This document shows positions 44,521 through 54,089 of a stretch of 64,000 bases of DNA, piece by piece. Every line of letters begins with the position of its first letter. Position 1 is the stretch's first letter. Under the pieces are notes generated by a model. It saw only the letters and a program-made list of their open reading frames with translations, ran no database searches and was not told the DNA's origin. The DNA comes from Nostoc sp. TCL26-01. GTDB lineage: Bacteria > Cyanobacteriota > Cyanobacteriia > Cyanobacteriales > Nostocaceae. Position numbers and translations under genes: made by a program. Location: assembly GCF_013393945.1 (NCBI RefSeq), contig NZ_CP040297.1:2124804-2188803 (forward strand). The letters are read 5' to 3'.

Positions 44521-46653
44521 ATGAATACAGATCCCTCACCTCGACTTCCCCAGGGAACTCGTGAGTCGCGTAAACATACCCCAAAAGCAGATATGCGGGG
44601 ACTCTACCAGAGAGCAATTAAAGAGTCATTTGTCAAGCTTAATCCGCAGGTTGCTGTGAGAAACCCAGTGATGTTTATTGTCTGGGTAGGAACAATAGTG
44701 ACTTTTCTCGTCACCGTGAATCCGAGTTTATTTGGCACATTACAAGTAGATATCAATCAGCAACGTTTATTGAATGGGTTAATTACCTGCATTCTCTTTT
44801 TCACAGTCCTGTTTGCTAACTTTGCAGAAGCTGTGGCTGAGGGACGTGGTAAGGCGCAAGCAGATACCTTAAGAGCAACTCGTTCTGATACCATTGCTCG
44901 TAAAGTTTTACCGGATGGGGCAATTGAGAAAGTTAACTCCACACAACTACGCCGAGGCGATATAGTCAAAGTCATTGCTAGTGATATGATTCCCGCCGAT
45001 GGGGAAGTTATACAAGGTATTGGTTCAGTAGATGAGTCGGCAATTACGGGAGAATCAGCCCCTGTACTTAAACAACCAGGTACAGATATTGCTAGTTCCG
45101 TCACTGGGGGAACGCGCCTACTCTCAGATGAGTTGACAATCAGGATTACGGCTGATCCTGGACAGGGTTTTATAGACCGGATGATTTCGCTTGTGGAAGG
45201 GGCAGAACGCAGTAAGACTCCAAACGAGATTGCTTTGACAGTATTGTTAGCAGTTTTAACGCAAGTATTCTTAATTGTCGTGGCAACCATGCCCCCCTTT
45301 GTCAACTATATTGCCAACTTTATCAGTACAGTATTTGGGGTAGAAGCCGCAAACAGTCTGCGCGCAGGTGCAAGTATAGCTATTCTGATTTCCTTGTTAG
45401 TCGCCTTGATTCCTACAACTATCGGTGGTTTGTTGAGTGCTATTGGGATTGCTGGTATGGATAGAGTTGCCCAGTTTAACGTCATCGCCACTTCTGGAAG
45501 GGCTGTAGAAGCTTGCGGTGATATTAATACCTTAGTACTGGATAAAACTGGTACTATCACCTTGGGCAACCGCATGGCTGATGAGTTTATCCCTGTCAAT
45601 AGTTACTCAATTGAAGATGTAGCCCGAATTGCTCTAGCGGCTAGTATGTTTGATGAAACACCAGAAGGTAGATCAATTATTAAACTGGCAGAAAAATACA
45701 AAGTGGAGATAAATTTTCCCAGTAACCAAGCAGAAGGTGTGGAATTTTCCGCCAAAACTCGCATGAGTGGAACTAATTTACCCAACGGCAAGCAAGTCCG
45801 TAAAGGTGCAGTAGATGCAATTAAGGGGTTTGTCCGTTCTCGTAGTGGCGCTGTTCCCGACGATGTGGATGTAGCTTATGAGCGAGTTTCGCGGTTGGGA
45901 GGTACACCATTAGCAGTTTGTCAAGATGACCAAATTGTTGGGGTGATTTACCTCAAAGATATTGTTAAACCCGGCTTGCGGGAACGATTTGATCAATTGC
46001 GGCGGATGGGTGTGCGTACCATTATGTTGACAGGTGATAATCGGATTACAGCTAGTGTGATTGCCGAAGAAGCTGGGGTGGATGATTTCATTGCCGAGGC
46101 GACACCAGAAGACAAGATTGGGGTGATTCGTGCTGAACAATCTCAAGGTAAGTTGGTAGCAATGACTGGTGATGGGACGAACGACGCGCCTGCACTAGCT
46201 CAAGCTAATGTTGGTGTAGCCATGAACTCTGGAACCCAAGCTGCTAAAGAAGCTGCCAATATGGTGGATTTGGATTCTGATCCTACCAAGTTAATTGATT
46301 TAGTAACTATTGGTAAGCAACTATTAATTACTCGTGGGGCTTTGACAACTTTTTCTATTGCTAATGATATTGCCAAATATTTTGCCATTATTCCCACGAT
46401 CTTTGGGGCGGCGGGGATTGGGGCGCTGAATATTATGGGCTTAAAAAGCGCTCAATCGGCAATTATCTCGGCATTGATTTATAACGCTTTAATCATTCCC
46501 GTATTAATTCCTTTAGCACTTAAGGGTGTAAAGTTTCGCCCTTTGACGGCGGATCAATTATTGAAACGCAACATTTTTATCTATGGTTTTGGGGGAATTG
46601 TTGCACCTTTTATTGCGATTAAATTGATTGATGTGATTTTGCCTTTGTCTTAA
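44521..46653 (+). CDS. kdpB: Potassium-transporting P-type ATPase, catalytic subunit KdpB
   Basis: 710 residues from [14 protein letters not shown]-type ATPase: '[22 protein letters not shown]' with the TGES actuator motif, phosphorylation motif [10 protein letters not shown], nucleotide-binding domain (about 340-480), hinge '[10 protein letters not shown]' and '[44 protein letters not shown]', close to the class IA KdpB pattern. It hydrolyses ATP to drive K+ uptake by KdpA. The ATG at 44521 lies after TTACGAA repeats; a longer frame into these repeats is unlikely. The TAA stop is formed at the junction with an inserted MITE. Confidence 0.95.
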   Translation: MNTDPSPRLPQGTRESRKHTPKADMRGLYQRAIKESFVKLNPQVAVRNPVMFIVWVGTIVTFLVTVNPSLFGTLQVDINQQRLLNGLITCILFFTVLFANFAEAVAEGRGKAQADTLRATRSDTIARKVLPDGAIEKVNSTQLRRGDIVKVIASDMIPADGEVIQGIGSVDESAITGESAPVLKQPGTDIASSVTGGTRLLSDELTIRITADPGQGFIDRMISLVEGAERSKTPNEIALTVLLAVLTQVFLIVVATMPPFVNYIANFISTVFGVEAANSLRAGASIAILISLLVALIPTTIGGLLSAIGIAGMDRVAQFNVIATSGRAVEACGDINTLVLDKTGTITLGNRMADEFIPVNSYSIEDVARIALAASMFDETPEGRSIIKLAEKYKVEINFPSNQAEGVEFSAKTRMSGTNLPNGKQVRKGAVDAIKGFVRSRSGAVPDDVDVAYERVSRLGGTPLAVCQDDQIVGVIYLKDIVKPGLRERFDQLRRMGVRTIMLTGDNRITASVIAEEAGVDDFIAEATPEDKIGVIRAEQSQGKLVAMTGDGTNDAPALAQANVGVAMNSGTQAAKEAANMVDLDSDPTKLIDLVTIGKQLLITRGALTTFSIANDIAKYFAIIPTIFGAAGIGALNIMGLKSAQSAIISALIYNALIIPVLIPLALKGVKFRPLTADQLLKRNIFIYGFGGIVAPFIAIKLIDVILPLS

Positions 46654-46859
46654 CGTGAGTTCGACGACTGAAAAACCCCTCTCCAAACCTCTCACGCCAG
46701 TTGCTACAACGGGGGTAACCCCCGCAACGCACTGGCTCCCCTAAAAGGAGAGAGGCTTTAAAAGCTTGATTTTTCTTTGATATGTGATGCTCTTTGCTCC
46801 CCTCTCCGCGTCGGAGAGGGGCTGGGGGAGAGGTCAAAAAAGACTTGTCGAACTCACGT
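46653..46859. mobile_element. MITE inserted at the kdpB stop codon, with 7-bp target duplication
   Basis: 207 bp with terminal inverted repeats ACGTGAGTTCGAC...GTCGAACTCACGT, flanked by direct repeats TGTCTTA at 46646-46652 and 46860-46866. It has an inner stem (CTCCCCT/AGGAGAG and CCCCTCTCC-GGAGAGGGG pairs) and a nested 41-bp hairpin (46696-46736). Without it, kdpB would read TTG TCT TAG at the same place. Confidence 0.88.
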
Positions 46860-46936
46860 TGTCTTAGTTTTTTAAACGCAGAGTGTTTATCAGGTTTATT
46901 GGCTACGAATTAATTTTTTAACGATTCATAACATCT

Positions 46937-47209
46937 ATGAAACCATTACGCAAGTTGTATTCCCAATCCCCAATCCCTAGTACCCAGTCCCTAATCCCCG
47001 ACATCTGGATGGAATGGCGTAGACAAAAGTTGCCTTTGTATATCTTCTTGGCAATGTGTTTCAATCTTGTGGTTGCACCTGTTGTTTATGCAGCAACTGG
47101 TGAAGATTTTTCTCGCACACAAGCTTGGGCTTTGGGTTTATTGGGGTTGGTAACGCTGAGTCTCTCGATTTATCTGTTTTTTGTGATGTTTATACCGGAG
47201 AAATTCTAA
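46937..47209 (+). CDS. kdpG: KdpG/KdpF-like small membrane subunit
   Basis: 90 residues from the ATG at 46937, or 66 if translation starts at the Met at 47009 (MEWRRQKLP). Two membrane helices: 'PLYIFLAMCFNLVVAPVVYA' and 'ALGLLGLVTLSLSIYLFFVMFIPEKF'. The second is KdpF-like (YLF...PEKF). In heterocystous cyanobacteria this longer protein is named KdpG and replaces KdpF, which stabilises the Kdp complex. Residues 8-22 (YSQSPIPSTQSLIPD) are encoded by CCCCAAT-type heptamers, which casts doubt on the upstream start or shows repeat invasion of the coding region. The stop overlaps the kdpC start (TAATG). Confidence 0.8.
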   Translation: MKPLRKLYSQSPIPSTQSLIPDIWMEWRRQKLPLYIFLAMCFNLVVAPVVYAATGEDFSRTQAWALGLLGLVTLSLSIYLFFVMFIPEKF

Positions 47210-47853
47210 TGAGTTTTGCACGCGAAGCTAGCAGGGCGATTCGTTCTACCTTGGTAATTTGGATAATTGTGGCAGTGATTTATCCTTTGGCAATGATGGC
47301 GGTGGGACAGATTGTGTTTCCCTATCAGGCTAATGGTAGTTTAATTAAAGACAATCGAGGTCAAGTTTTGGGTTCTGCTTTGATTGGTCAACCTTTTACG
47401 AGCGATCGCTATTTTAACAGCCGCCCTAGCACTACCAGCTACAGTACAGCAGACCCGAACAAAGATGATGCTCAAGTCTTACAAACAGGGGTTTCCGGCG
47501 CTAGTAATTTAGCCCCCAGTAATTCAGCATTATTAGACAGAATTAAAGGTAATAATGATCCTGATCCGAGTAAGCGGGTTGAAGGCGACTTGACGAGGCT
47601 CAAAACAGCAGGCGTTCAACCTACGGCTGATTTAATCTACACTTCTGGTTCTAGTCTTGACCCCCATATTACCCCTAATGCAGCTCAGGCGCAAATTAAC
47701 CGTATAGCCCAGGCGCGAGGACTGCAAGCACAAGAGTTAGAAACTTTAATTGCTCAAAATACTGATGGTCGATTTCTCGGACTCTTTGGTGAACCTGGGG
47801 TTAATGTCTTAAAATTAAACCTAGCTTTGGATAGATTAAGGTCTGCAAATTAG
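47209..47853 (+). CDS. kdpC: Potassium-transporting ATPase subunit KdpC
   Basis: 214 residues: one N-terminal membrane helix (TLVIWIIVAVIYPLAMMAVGQ) and a soluble domain with 'GSALIGQPFTSDRYFNSRPS', 'GASNLAPSNSALLDRI' and 'SGSSLDPHITPNAAQAQINRIAQARG', all KdpC hallmarks. KdpC is thought to assist K+ or ATP binding. Its ATG overlaps the kdpG stop by one base. It is the last gene of the operon; no kdpD or kdpE follows, as in the second kdp operon described for Anabaena. Confidence 0.95.
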   Translation: MSFAREASRAIRSTLVIWIIVAVIYPLAMMAVGQIVFPYQANGSLIKDNRGQVLGSALIGQPFTSDRYFNSRPSTTSYSTADPNKDDAQVLQTGVSGASNLAPSNSALLDRIKGNNDPDPSKRVEGDLTRLKTAGVQPTADLIYTSGSSLDPHITPNAAQAQINRIAQARGLQAQELETLIAQNTDGRFLGLFGEPGVNVLKLNLALDRLRSAN

Positions 47854-47908
47854 AGGGCAATCTCGAAGTAACGCTTCAGGAGTTGAAATCACTACGCTAG
47901 TTGATGAA

Positions 47909-48919
47909 TTACTGTCCAGACATTTTACCGCTACCGATTAAATACAATAGTGCCATGCGGACGGCTACACCACTGGTGACTTGCGACTGAATTAGGCTAA
48001 ATTCTGGGTCATCCATCAAATCAGAACTGATTTCTACACCACGGTTAACTGGGCCTGGATGTAGAACTTTAACGGTTGGTTTAGATAGTTGCAGTTTGGT
48101 ACGGGTGATACCAAACAGTTGGTGATATTCTCGCAAACTGGGGAGTAAATGACTAGTCATCCGTTCTTTTTGTAAGCGCAACGTCATGACAAAATCAGCA
48201 TCTTGTAAGGCTGGTTCTAATTGCCAATGGATAAATAATTTACCTTGTGGTGCTGCTGATTCTCCGAATATATACTCAGCAAATAACTTGGGGAGCAGAG
48301 TTGGTGGTGCGGCAAGATGGACTTCAGCACCACTGGCAATTAAACTCCAAATGTTAGAACGGGCAACACGGGAGTGTAAAATATCGCCAACGATCGCAAT
48401 TTTTTTCCCTTGTAAAAGTTCCAGACGGGGATTAGCTTGATCGATTAGACTACAAATTGTAAATAAATCTAGCAATCCTTGGGATGGATGCTCATGTTGA
48501 CCATCACCAGCATTGAGGACACTGACACGTACACCTAAACGATCCATTTCCTCAGCGATCGCATTAGGTACACCAGCTTCTTTATGGCGAATCACCATAA
48601 TATCAGTACCCATCGCTAAATATGTCTTGGCAGTGTCAAGAATTGTCTCTCCCTTGGTCATGGAAGAGGTAGATGCAGCAAAGTTGAGTGTATCTGCACT
48701 GAGGCGTTTAGCAGCTAATTCAAAACTGCTGCGAGTGCGGGTAGATGGTTCAAAGAATAAATTCGCTACCACCTGTCCTTGTAAAGTCGGTACTTTCTTC
48801 GTCCGCCGTGATAACACTTCTTGAAAACTAGCAGCAGTTTGTAAAACAGTATCGTATTCAGCAGCAGTGAAGTCAGATAAAGAGAGGACGTGATGACGAT
48901 TCCAAGTCGAAGTAGGCAT
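47909..48919 (-). CDS. pyrB: Aspartate carbamoyltransferase, catalytic chain
   Basis: 336 residues. Carbamoyl-phosphate site '[13 protein letters not shown]' (about 55-67), '[17 protein letters not shown]', '[16 protein letters not shown]' and '[13 protein letters not shown]'. It makes N-carbamoyl-aspartate in pyrimidine synthesis. No pyrI is adjacent, as usual in cyanobacteria. It converges on the kdp operon with 55 bp between them. Confidence 0.95.
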   Translation of the reverse strand: MPTSTWNRHHVLSLSDFTAAEYDTVLQTAASFQEVLSRRTKKVPTLQGQVVANLFFEPSTRTRSSFELAAKRLSADTLNFAASTSSMTKGETILDTAKTYLAMGTDIMVIRHKEAGVPNAIAEEMDRLGVRVSVLNAGDGQHEHPSQGLLDLFTICSLIDQANPRLELLQGKKIAIVGDILHSRVARSNIWSLIASGAEVHLAAPPTLLPKLFAEYIFGESAAPQGKLFIHWQLEPALQDADFVMTLRLQKERMTSHLLPSLREYHQLFGITRTKLQLSKPTVKVLHPGPVNRGVEISSDLMDDPEFSLIQSQVTSGVAVRMALLYLIGSGKMSGQ

Positions 48920-48925
48920 AAATTT

Positions 48926-48990
48926 TAGTCAATAGTCAATAGTCAATAGTCAATAGTCATTGGTCAATAGTCAATAGTCATTGGTCAACA
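48926..48990. repeat. Heptamer array upstream of pyrB
   Basis: Tandem GTCAATA units (with GTCATTG variants) directly upstream of the pyrB start, followed by CCCCTTGT repeats to about 49032. Any pyrB promoter must lie in or beyond the repeats. Confidence 0.8.
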
Positions 48991-49069
48991 GTTAAAATTA
49001 TTTTCCCCTTGTCCCCTTGTCCCCTTGTCCCTCACTCCCTCACTCATCACTCAGCACTCAGCACTTTCT

Positions 49070-49756
49070 TCAAATCATTGGTTGTGTTGCTAACAAAGTT
49101 GATAAATCTAGACTAGCTAAACGTTGGTAGGCTTGATCGATGACTCGTTTACCTCTGAGAAAACCTGTGTTAGCACCGGGACAGAGGTACTGGAGGGTTT
49201 CGGGTGTAAAGTTTTCTTGCAGTACTTGTAGGCTTTTGATTTGTCTTGGCCAGTGGAAGGTTTTTGCTGTTCGTAATGGTATTGGTTCACCGTGTTGATT
49301 GGGTAGTAGATGGCGACCAGAAAATAATACACCTCCTAGTTCGCTGTAATATAGACAAGAGGAACCGGGAGAATGTCCAGGAGTCCAGATAGCTTTAGCT
49401 GTAGGTGTGATGGCGAATTCTTGGGTGAAGGTGGTTACTGGTAATCCTGGTAACAGATAAGCTTCTTGTTCTTGAATCAGGATTTGGCAATTAAAGTTTG
49501 CAAAAATTTCTGCTGTTTTCCCAATAGCACTGCGATGCGTGATAAATAACCAGCTTACGCCACCATGCGATCGCAAAAAATCCAAATTTATTGGATCTAA
49601 AGCTGGGCAATCGATGAGGATATTCCCTTCATTTCCTACAATGAAATAAGAGCTTCCTCCTAATGTGTCCCTGTTTGGTGGAAAGGCAAAAATACTGTCT
49701 AAGACATCCCTGGGTGACTTGGTTGTATGACTTGGCTGTTGAGATAAAGGGTACAT
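49070..49756 (-). CDS. MBL-fold protein lacking the usual metal-binding motif
   Basis: 228 residues from MYPLSQQPS. The metallo-beta-lactamase fold pattern is clear ('SSYFIVGNEGNILIDCPAL', 'WLFITHRSAIGKTAEIF', 'IWTPGHSPGSSCLYYSELGGVLFSGRHLLP'), but the HxHxDH motif is replaced by THRSAIGK; only the later His of TPGHSPGS and the 'SGRHL' position (usually GD) remain. It is therefore unlikely to be a normal binuclear hydrolase and may bind one metal or none. The ATG at 49756 has AAAGG upstream; the longer frame extends into GAGTGAGG repeats and is not credible. It diverges from the site-2 protease gene. Confidence 0.72.
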   Translation of the reverse strand: MYPLSQQPSHTTKSPRDVLDSIFAFPPNRDTLGGSSYFIVGNEGNILIDCPALDPINLDFLRSHGGVSWLFITHRSAIGKTAEIFANFNCQILIQEQEAYLLPGLPVTTFTQEFAITPTAKAIWTPGHSPGSSCLYYSELGGVLFSGRHLLPNQHGEPIPLRTAKTFHWPRQIKSLQVLQENFTPETLQYLCPGANTGFLRGKRVIDQAYQRLASLDLSTLLATQPMI

Positions 49757-49915
49757 CAGAAAAAACCTTTCATGTTTGAAAGAGTTGTGAGTGGGTGAGT
49801 GAGGGAGTGAGGGAGTGAGGGAGTGAGGGAGTGAGGGAATATGAGAAGTTTGTAGGAATAGCCACTTAACAATACTCGACTCACAGGATATTTTTTTCAA
49901 ATTACTGTACAAAAC

Positions 49916-51391
49916 ATGACAATTTGGTTTCTCCTTCTATTGGGAATCGCTACTTATCTAATGGTGCAACGCAGTGTTGCTAACATCACCAGAACGCCAA
50001 TTTGGCTGTTGTGGTTGGTATTAATGACACCTGCATTGATATTAACTGGGTGGAGTCTGGCTTATGGAGTTAAACAACCACCGCCGCCAGCACTGATATT
50101 TTGGCCGTCAATTATCTGCCTTTTGTTATACTGGCTGTTGTTTCAGTGGGGAAGGCAATTGCCAAGGGATACACAAACTGCACCCCAAGCCCCAGAATCA
50201 CAATCGGCTATTAATCCTACCGCAGAACAAGTACCTGTGCGTCCCATTGAACCAACAGAAGAAACCCAACTCCGCAATTGTTTTCCCTGGTCTATTTACT
50301 ACGTCCAGAACATTGAGTATCGACCCCAAGCTGTGATTTGTCGGGGACAGTTACGAACAACACCTGCTCAAGCTTATCAGCAAATTAGAGCGAATATTGA
50401 AGCCCAATTTGGCGATCGCTTCGTGCTAATCTTTCAAGAAGGTTTAAATAACAAACCTTTCTTTGTCCTTGTTCCCAACGCGCAAGCAGCTAAGGCTAAC
50501 GCCAGTAAGCCAGAAAAGTTAACCCGGCCAGGATTGGCTTTATTACTTTTAGTCGCAACTTTGGTCACTACTACCTTGGTAGGGGTAAAAATTGCGGGTA
50601 TCGACCCGACAAGATTACAATCCAATCCAGAGATATTGTTACAAGGATTACCCTATGCTTTAGGGTTGATGACAATCTTGGGTATCCACGAACTTGGACA
50701 CTATTTAACAGCGAGATTCTACAAAATTCGCTCTACATTGCCCTATTTTATTCCTATGCCTTTCTTCTTAGGAACTTTTGGGGCATTTATTCAAATGCGG
50801 AGTCCCATTCCCAATCGCAAGGCTTTATTTGATGTGAGTATTGCCGGGCCTATTGCTGGGTTTATTGCCACATTACCCTTAATTATGTGGGGATTGGCTC
50901 ACTCTGATGTGGTTTCTTTGACTGATAAAACAGGTTTATTAAATCCTGATGCTCTCAATCCTCGGTATTCTATCCTATTAGCGTTACTTGCCAAGTTAGC
51001 TTTAGGCACTGCATTAACAGCAAAATCAGCAATTGATTTACATCCTATAGGCGTAGCGGGATTTCTAGGATTAATTGTCACAGCATTAAATCTGATGCCT
51101 GTGGGTCAATTAGACGGAGGTCATATTGTCCATGCGATGTTTGGTCAAAGAACAGCTATGTTCATCGGACAAATTGCCCGGCTGTTACTGTTATTACTTT
51201 CTTTAGTGCAACCAGAATTCTTTGTCTGGGCAATTATTTTACTATTCATTCCCTTAGTTGATGAACCTGCGTTGAATGATGTCACCGAACTAGATAGTAA
51301 ACGTGACATTTTAGGCTTGTTAGCCATAGCCTTGTTGGTAATAATTGTCTTACCTATGCCAGAGGCGATCGCTAATTTGTTGCAAATTTAG
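49916..51391 (+). CDS. Site-2 protease family (M50) membrane metalloprotease
   Basis: 491 residues. Two N-terminal membrane segments, a soluble domain (about 80-200), then the S2P core: HELGH zinc motif (258-262, in ILGIHELGHYLTARFYK), 'FLGTFGAFIQMRSPIPNRKALFDVSIAGPIAG' and the third ligand in 'NLMPVGQLDGGHIVHAMFG'. The long N-terminal part and 'PYFIPMPFFLGTFGAFIQ' are like EGY1-type enzymes of cyanobacteria and chloroplasts. It cleaves membrane substrates within the bilayer; the target is unknown. The ATG at 49916 is the first in frame. Confidence 0.9.
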   Translation: MTIWFLLLLGIATYLMVQRSVANITRTPIWLLWLVLMTPALILTGWSLAYGVKQPPPPALIFWPSIICLLLYWLLFQWGRQLPRDTQTAPQAPESQSAINPTAEQVPVRPIEPTEETQLRNCFPWSIYYVQNIEYRPQAVICRGQLRTTPAQAYQQIRANIEAQFGDRFVLIFQEGLNNKPFFVLVPNAQAAKANASKPEKLTRPGLALLLLVATLVTTTLVGVKIAGIDPTRLQSNPEILLQGLPYALGLMTILGIHELGHYLTARFYKIRSTLPYFIPMPFFLGTFGAFIQMRSPIPNRKALFDVSIAGPIAGFIATLPLIMWGLAHSDVVSLTDKTGLLNPDALNPRYSILLALLAKLALGTALTAKSAIDLHPIGVAGFLGLIVTALNLMPVGQLDGGHIVHAMFGQRTAMFIGQIARLLLLLLSLVQPEFFVWAIILLFIPLVDEPALNDVTELDSKRDILGLLAIALLVIIVLPMPEAIANLLQI

Positions 51392-51395
51392 ATTT

Positions 51396-51570
51396 AGCTT
51401 GGGTTAAGCGCAGCGCAATCCAACATGGATCTGGGAAATCTAATATGGGACTTATCAGTGTTGGGTTTCCTTACGTCAAACGCCACTTCACTCAAGTCGA
51501 ACCACGGCGGTCTTGGGGGTTTCCCCTATGAGCAAGTTGCGCTTGTACCTGCCCACGTAATGCCCTTTAT
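51396..51570. repeat. Dispersed repeat, copy 2 (see 34246-34440)
   Basis: Shares AGCTTGGGTTAAG-GCAGCGCAA-CCAACATGGATCT and AACGCCACTTCACTCAAGTC with the copy at 34246, but carries a different insert (CTTGGGGGTTTCCCC hairpin). It occupies about half of the 330-bp gap; the rest shows no gene. Confidence 0.65.
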
Positions 51571-51721
51571 TTTTCATTACTCATGCTTAACTTCTCACAG
51601 ATGAGGGTATATTGATCCTAGAGTCACGGGATGTATTGATTTAAATTGACTTGTCACCAGATATTAATCTGACGCATAACTGAGTAATTATATTGTCTAC
51701 AACCCACGCTAAACTGGATAA

Positions 51722-52081
51722 ATGAATTACGAAACAGCCCGCAAACTCTTAGTAGGACAAACAATAGCAACTGCGGAAAACCCAGATGCTTTGTTAATGC
51801 GGATGAAGCAGGGTAAACCGCCAGTACCCGGTCAAATCACCTCCATTTTGTTAGCCTTAAAAGTAGTATTTGAAGCCCTGAAAGATTCCCCCAGTTTAGA
51901 TCGGGAATTAACTTTTGCTATCTATCAATTAAGTATTAAAACTCAACAAATATTCATGGCCGGACGCAAAGCTGGCGTTGACTGGCCGCCACTACTCAAG
52001 GAAGATTTACTCCGAATCGCTTTAGCTACTGAAAGCATCTTTTCTGGTGTGTGGCAAACTCTACCGCCAGGAAGTTTTTAG
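51722..52081 (+). CDS. Conserved-looking hypothetical protein, helical
   Basis: 119 residues (MNYETARKLLVGQ...), predicted all-helical and soluble, with a central 'PPVPGQITSILLALKVVFEAL' segment and 'GRKAGVDWPPLLKEDLLRIA'. It has coding-like composition and ends just before ACCAATT heptamers. I associate this kind of sequence with cyanobacteria only; no function can be assigned. Confidence 0.65.
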   Translation: MNYETARKLLVGQTIATAENPDALLMRMKQGKPPVPGQITSILLALKVVFEALKDSPSLDRELTFAIYQLSIKTQQIFMAGRKAGVDWPPLLKEDLLRIALATESIFSGVWQTLPPGSF

Positions 52082-52158
52082 GAATGGGGAGTAGGTAATG
52101 GTTAAGAATTTCCTCTCAATTACCAATTACCAACTACCAATTACCATTACCAAAGTTA

Positions 52159-52770
52159 TTAACGATTGCGTAATTCTGCTTCTAACTTATCTAAATCATT
52201 TTTCAGCAAAATCGTCATTTGCCCAGTAAAAGCTTTACCTGTTCTGGGTTGAGCAACTTCGATCCAATAGGCAAAGCGATCGCCTACTCTTAATTCTCCC
52301 TTTAAAGCCTCCCTAATCGGGGTTTTTGCCATCCTAGCTGAGTTAATTGCACTCTGGTTAGGATACTCGTATGTCACCTCAGCCTGTTTAAAATCTTGAT
52401 AAATATCTAAGCCATAAATTATCCGTAACGACTCCTGTAAACGCTGCAATGTCATACCGTTAATGGCATCATACATCGCAATCCGTTCACTACGAATCCT
52501 ACTGCGGTCTTTGATAAATTCCACCTTACCAGGAGGTAACACTGACGCTTGAAAAGTGAAGCGTTGAGCTGCTGTGTCACTCTTCTGCACAAATAATTTT
52601 TCGCCAGCACTAGGACGTAGTGTAGGATGGGCTTTAATCCAAGTACCTACTTCCTCTGTACTTTGTCCTGGTAAAGCATCAGCTTGAGAATTAGTCAGTA
52701 TTCCCAAACACAACCAGGAAACTAGAGAAAAAGGCAAAATTAACAAATTCAGCCGAGATTTTTGCAGCAT
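52159..52770 (-). CDS. Exported hypothetical protein
   Basis: 203 residues with a signal peptide (LLILPFSLVSWLCLGILTNSQADA, cut near ADA). The mature part is mixed alpha/beta with 'GEKLFVQKSDTAAQRFTFQASVLPPG' and 'MTLQRLQESLRIIYGLDIYQDF'; it has no cysteine and no catalytic motif. No family is recognised. It is preceded by a 360-bp AT-rich gap. Confidence 0.6.
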   Translation of the reverse strand: MLQKSRLNLLILPFSLVSWLCLGILTNSQADALPGQSTEEVGTWIKAHPTLRPSAGEKLFVQKSDTAAQRFTFQASVLPPGKVEFIKDRSRIRSERIAMYDAINGMTLQRLQESLRIIYGLDIYQDFKQAEVTYEYPNQSAINSARMAKTPIREALKGELRVGDRFAYWIEVAQPRTGKAFTGQMTILLKNDLDKLEAELRNR

Positions 52771-53130
52771 TTTTCCACACAGGACACATATAGAAATTTA
52801 TCCCCTGGTTCGTAACAAAGCAGGGGTAAATATAGTTTTCCCATTTGCCTAGAAAATTTACTCATGAATTGTGAGTTTATTTTCACAACCAGAATGGAAA
52901 TAATACTGCTGAAACATCTTCATGAGGATAGACAATGCCCAGCATATCTCAGTTTCAGTGAACATTGTTTAGTTACAACCTGCTAATTCTTTTACTCCTG
53001 CTGATGTTAGATGTACTGCTATTTAGGGAATTATCAAAAATAGTAGCTAAGAATATTGATTATCGGGAATTCAAAAACAGATTCCATATAAAAATCACAG
53101 CTATTGATTAACCTTTATTTAGTGACAAAG
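52771..53130. other. Intergenic region with nothing recognised
   Basis: AT-rich sequence between divergent genes. I see no repeat family member, RNA gene or clear hairpin here. It must hold two promoters. Confidence 0.6.
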
Positions 53131-53940
53131 ATGAAAATGAAGTTAACTACTTATATATCTGTCTTTAGTATCTTTTTTATCTGGGGATTTTGGGGTTCTA
53201 AACTACTATTGAAACTATTACTATCTTGGGAATTTATTCCTAAATATGTCAGTGAAATCGTTATTACTATAATACCAATCATTTTCTTTTTTGAAATTAT
53301 TGCTAAAGGATTTTTACTCTCTGCTGTTCCTAAGAATATTCAAATTGTTCCTGCTGATTTAGATAATTTAGAACAAGTAGATAAGAATACTTTTAATTCT
53401 TACACTACAGCATTGGAATCTCTTGGTTTTGAAAGAATTAGCGATTTACAACTATCAGAATCCTCCACTACAGTTGTGCGACTATTTTCGCATCCTAAAC
53501 ATCTATGTTTTGCAGAAGTTTTACAAACACTTGGTAAAGAATATATCTTTTGTGCTATTGCTAGCTCTTTAGAAAAAGGATGGGGAATTAGTTCTAGAGA
53601 TCAGATTCATCCGACTACAGCTATTAACTACGCTTTTTTACGTCGTCCTCAAGCGATCATTATATATAAACAAGGAGTTACCCCAAAAGAATTACTGCGA
53701 TCGCATTTAGAATTACGGCAACAAATGATGCGCGATTTAAATTTACAAGTACTACCAGACATATCTATAGAAACCTATTTTGCAGAATCAAAAAAAGTCA
53801 GAATAGAACTCAGGTCAAGAATGTGGCGCAAGAGTGTCATCATTAGCTTGATAGAAATGTGGCTTTTTCCTCTCCTTTCTGACGAGCAAAAATATCAATG
53901 GCTAGGAAATTACGCACGTTTGGCAGCCAAGAAAAGATAA
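53131..53940 (+). CDS. Hypothetical membrane-anchored protein
   Basis: 269 residues from MKMKLTTYI. Two N-terminal membrane helices (about 7-28 and 37-63) are followed by a soluble domain containing 'LPNIQIVPADL'-like start of a beta sheet, 'LESLGFERISDLQL' and 'TTVVRLFSHPKHLCFAEVLQ', which recalls small sensor-like domains but is not assignable. AT-rich codon use suggests a less expressed or acquired gene. The ATG at 53131 is preferred over a TTG nine codons upstream. Confidence 0.6.
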   Translation: MKMKLTTYISVFSIFFIWGFWGSKLLLKLLLSWEFIPKYVSEIVITIIPIIFFFEIIAKGFLLSAVPKNIQIVPADLDNLEQVDKNTFNSYTTALESLGFERISDLQLSESSTTVVRLFSHPKHLCFAEVLQTLGKEYIFCAIASSLEKGWGISSRDQIHPTTAINYAFLRRPQAIIIYKQGVTPKELLRSHLELRQQMMRDLNLQVLPDISIETYFAESKKVRIELRSRMWRKSVIISLIEMWLFPLLSDEQKYQWLGNYARLAAKKR

Positions 53941-54089
53941 TATTTTAATGAAAAATTTGACAATTTTCTCTTTGACAGCATAAAAAATAGTACAATTAAA
54001 CTATATTCATGTCCAAAAGTTCTTAATACTTTTACTGTCAGAATTCTCTAAGTTGATATTTTTTACGGAAGTTTCAGGAGGTGGTTTTA

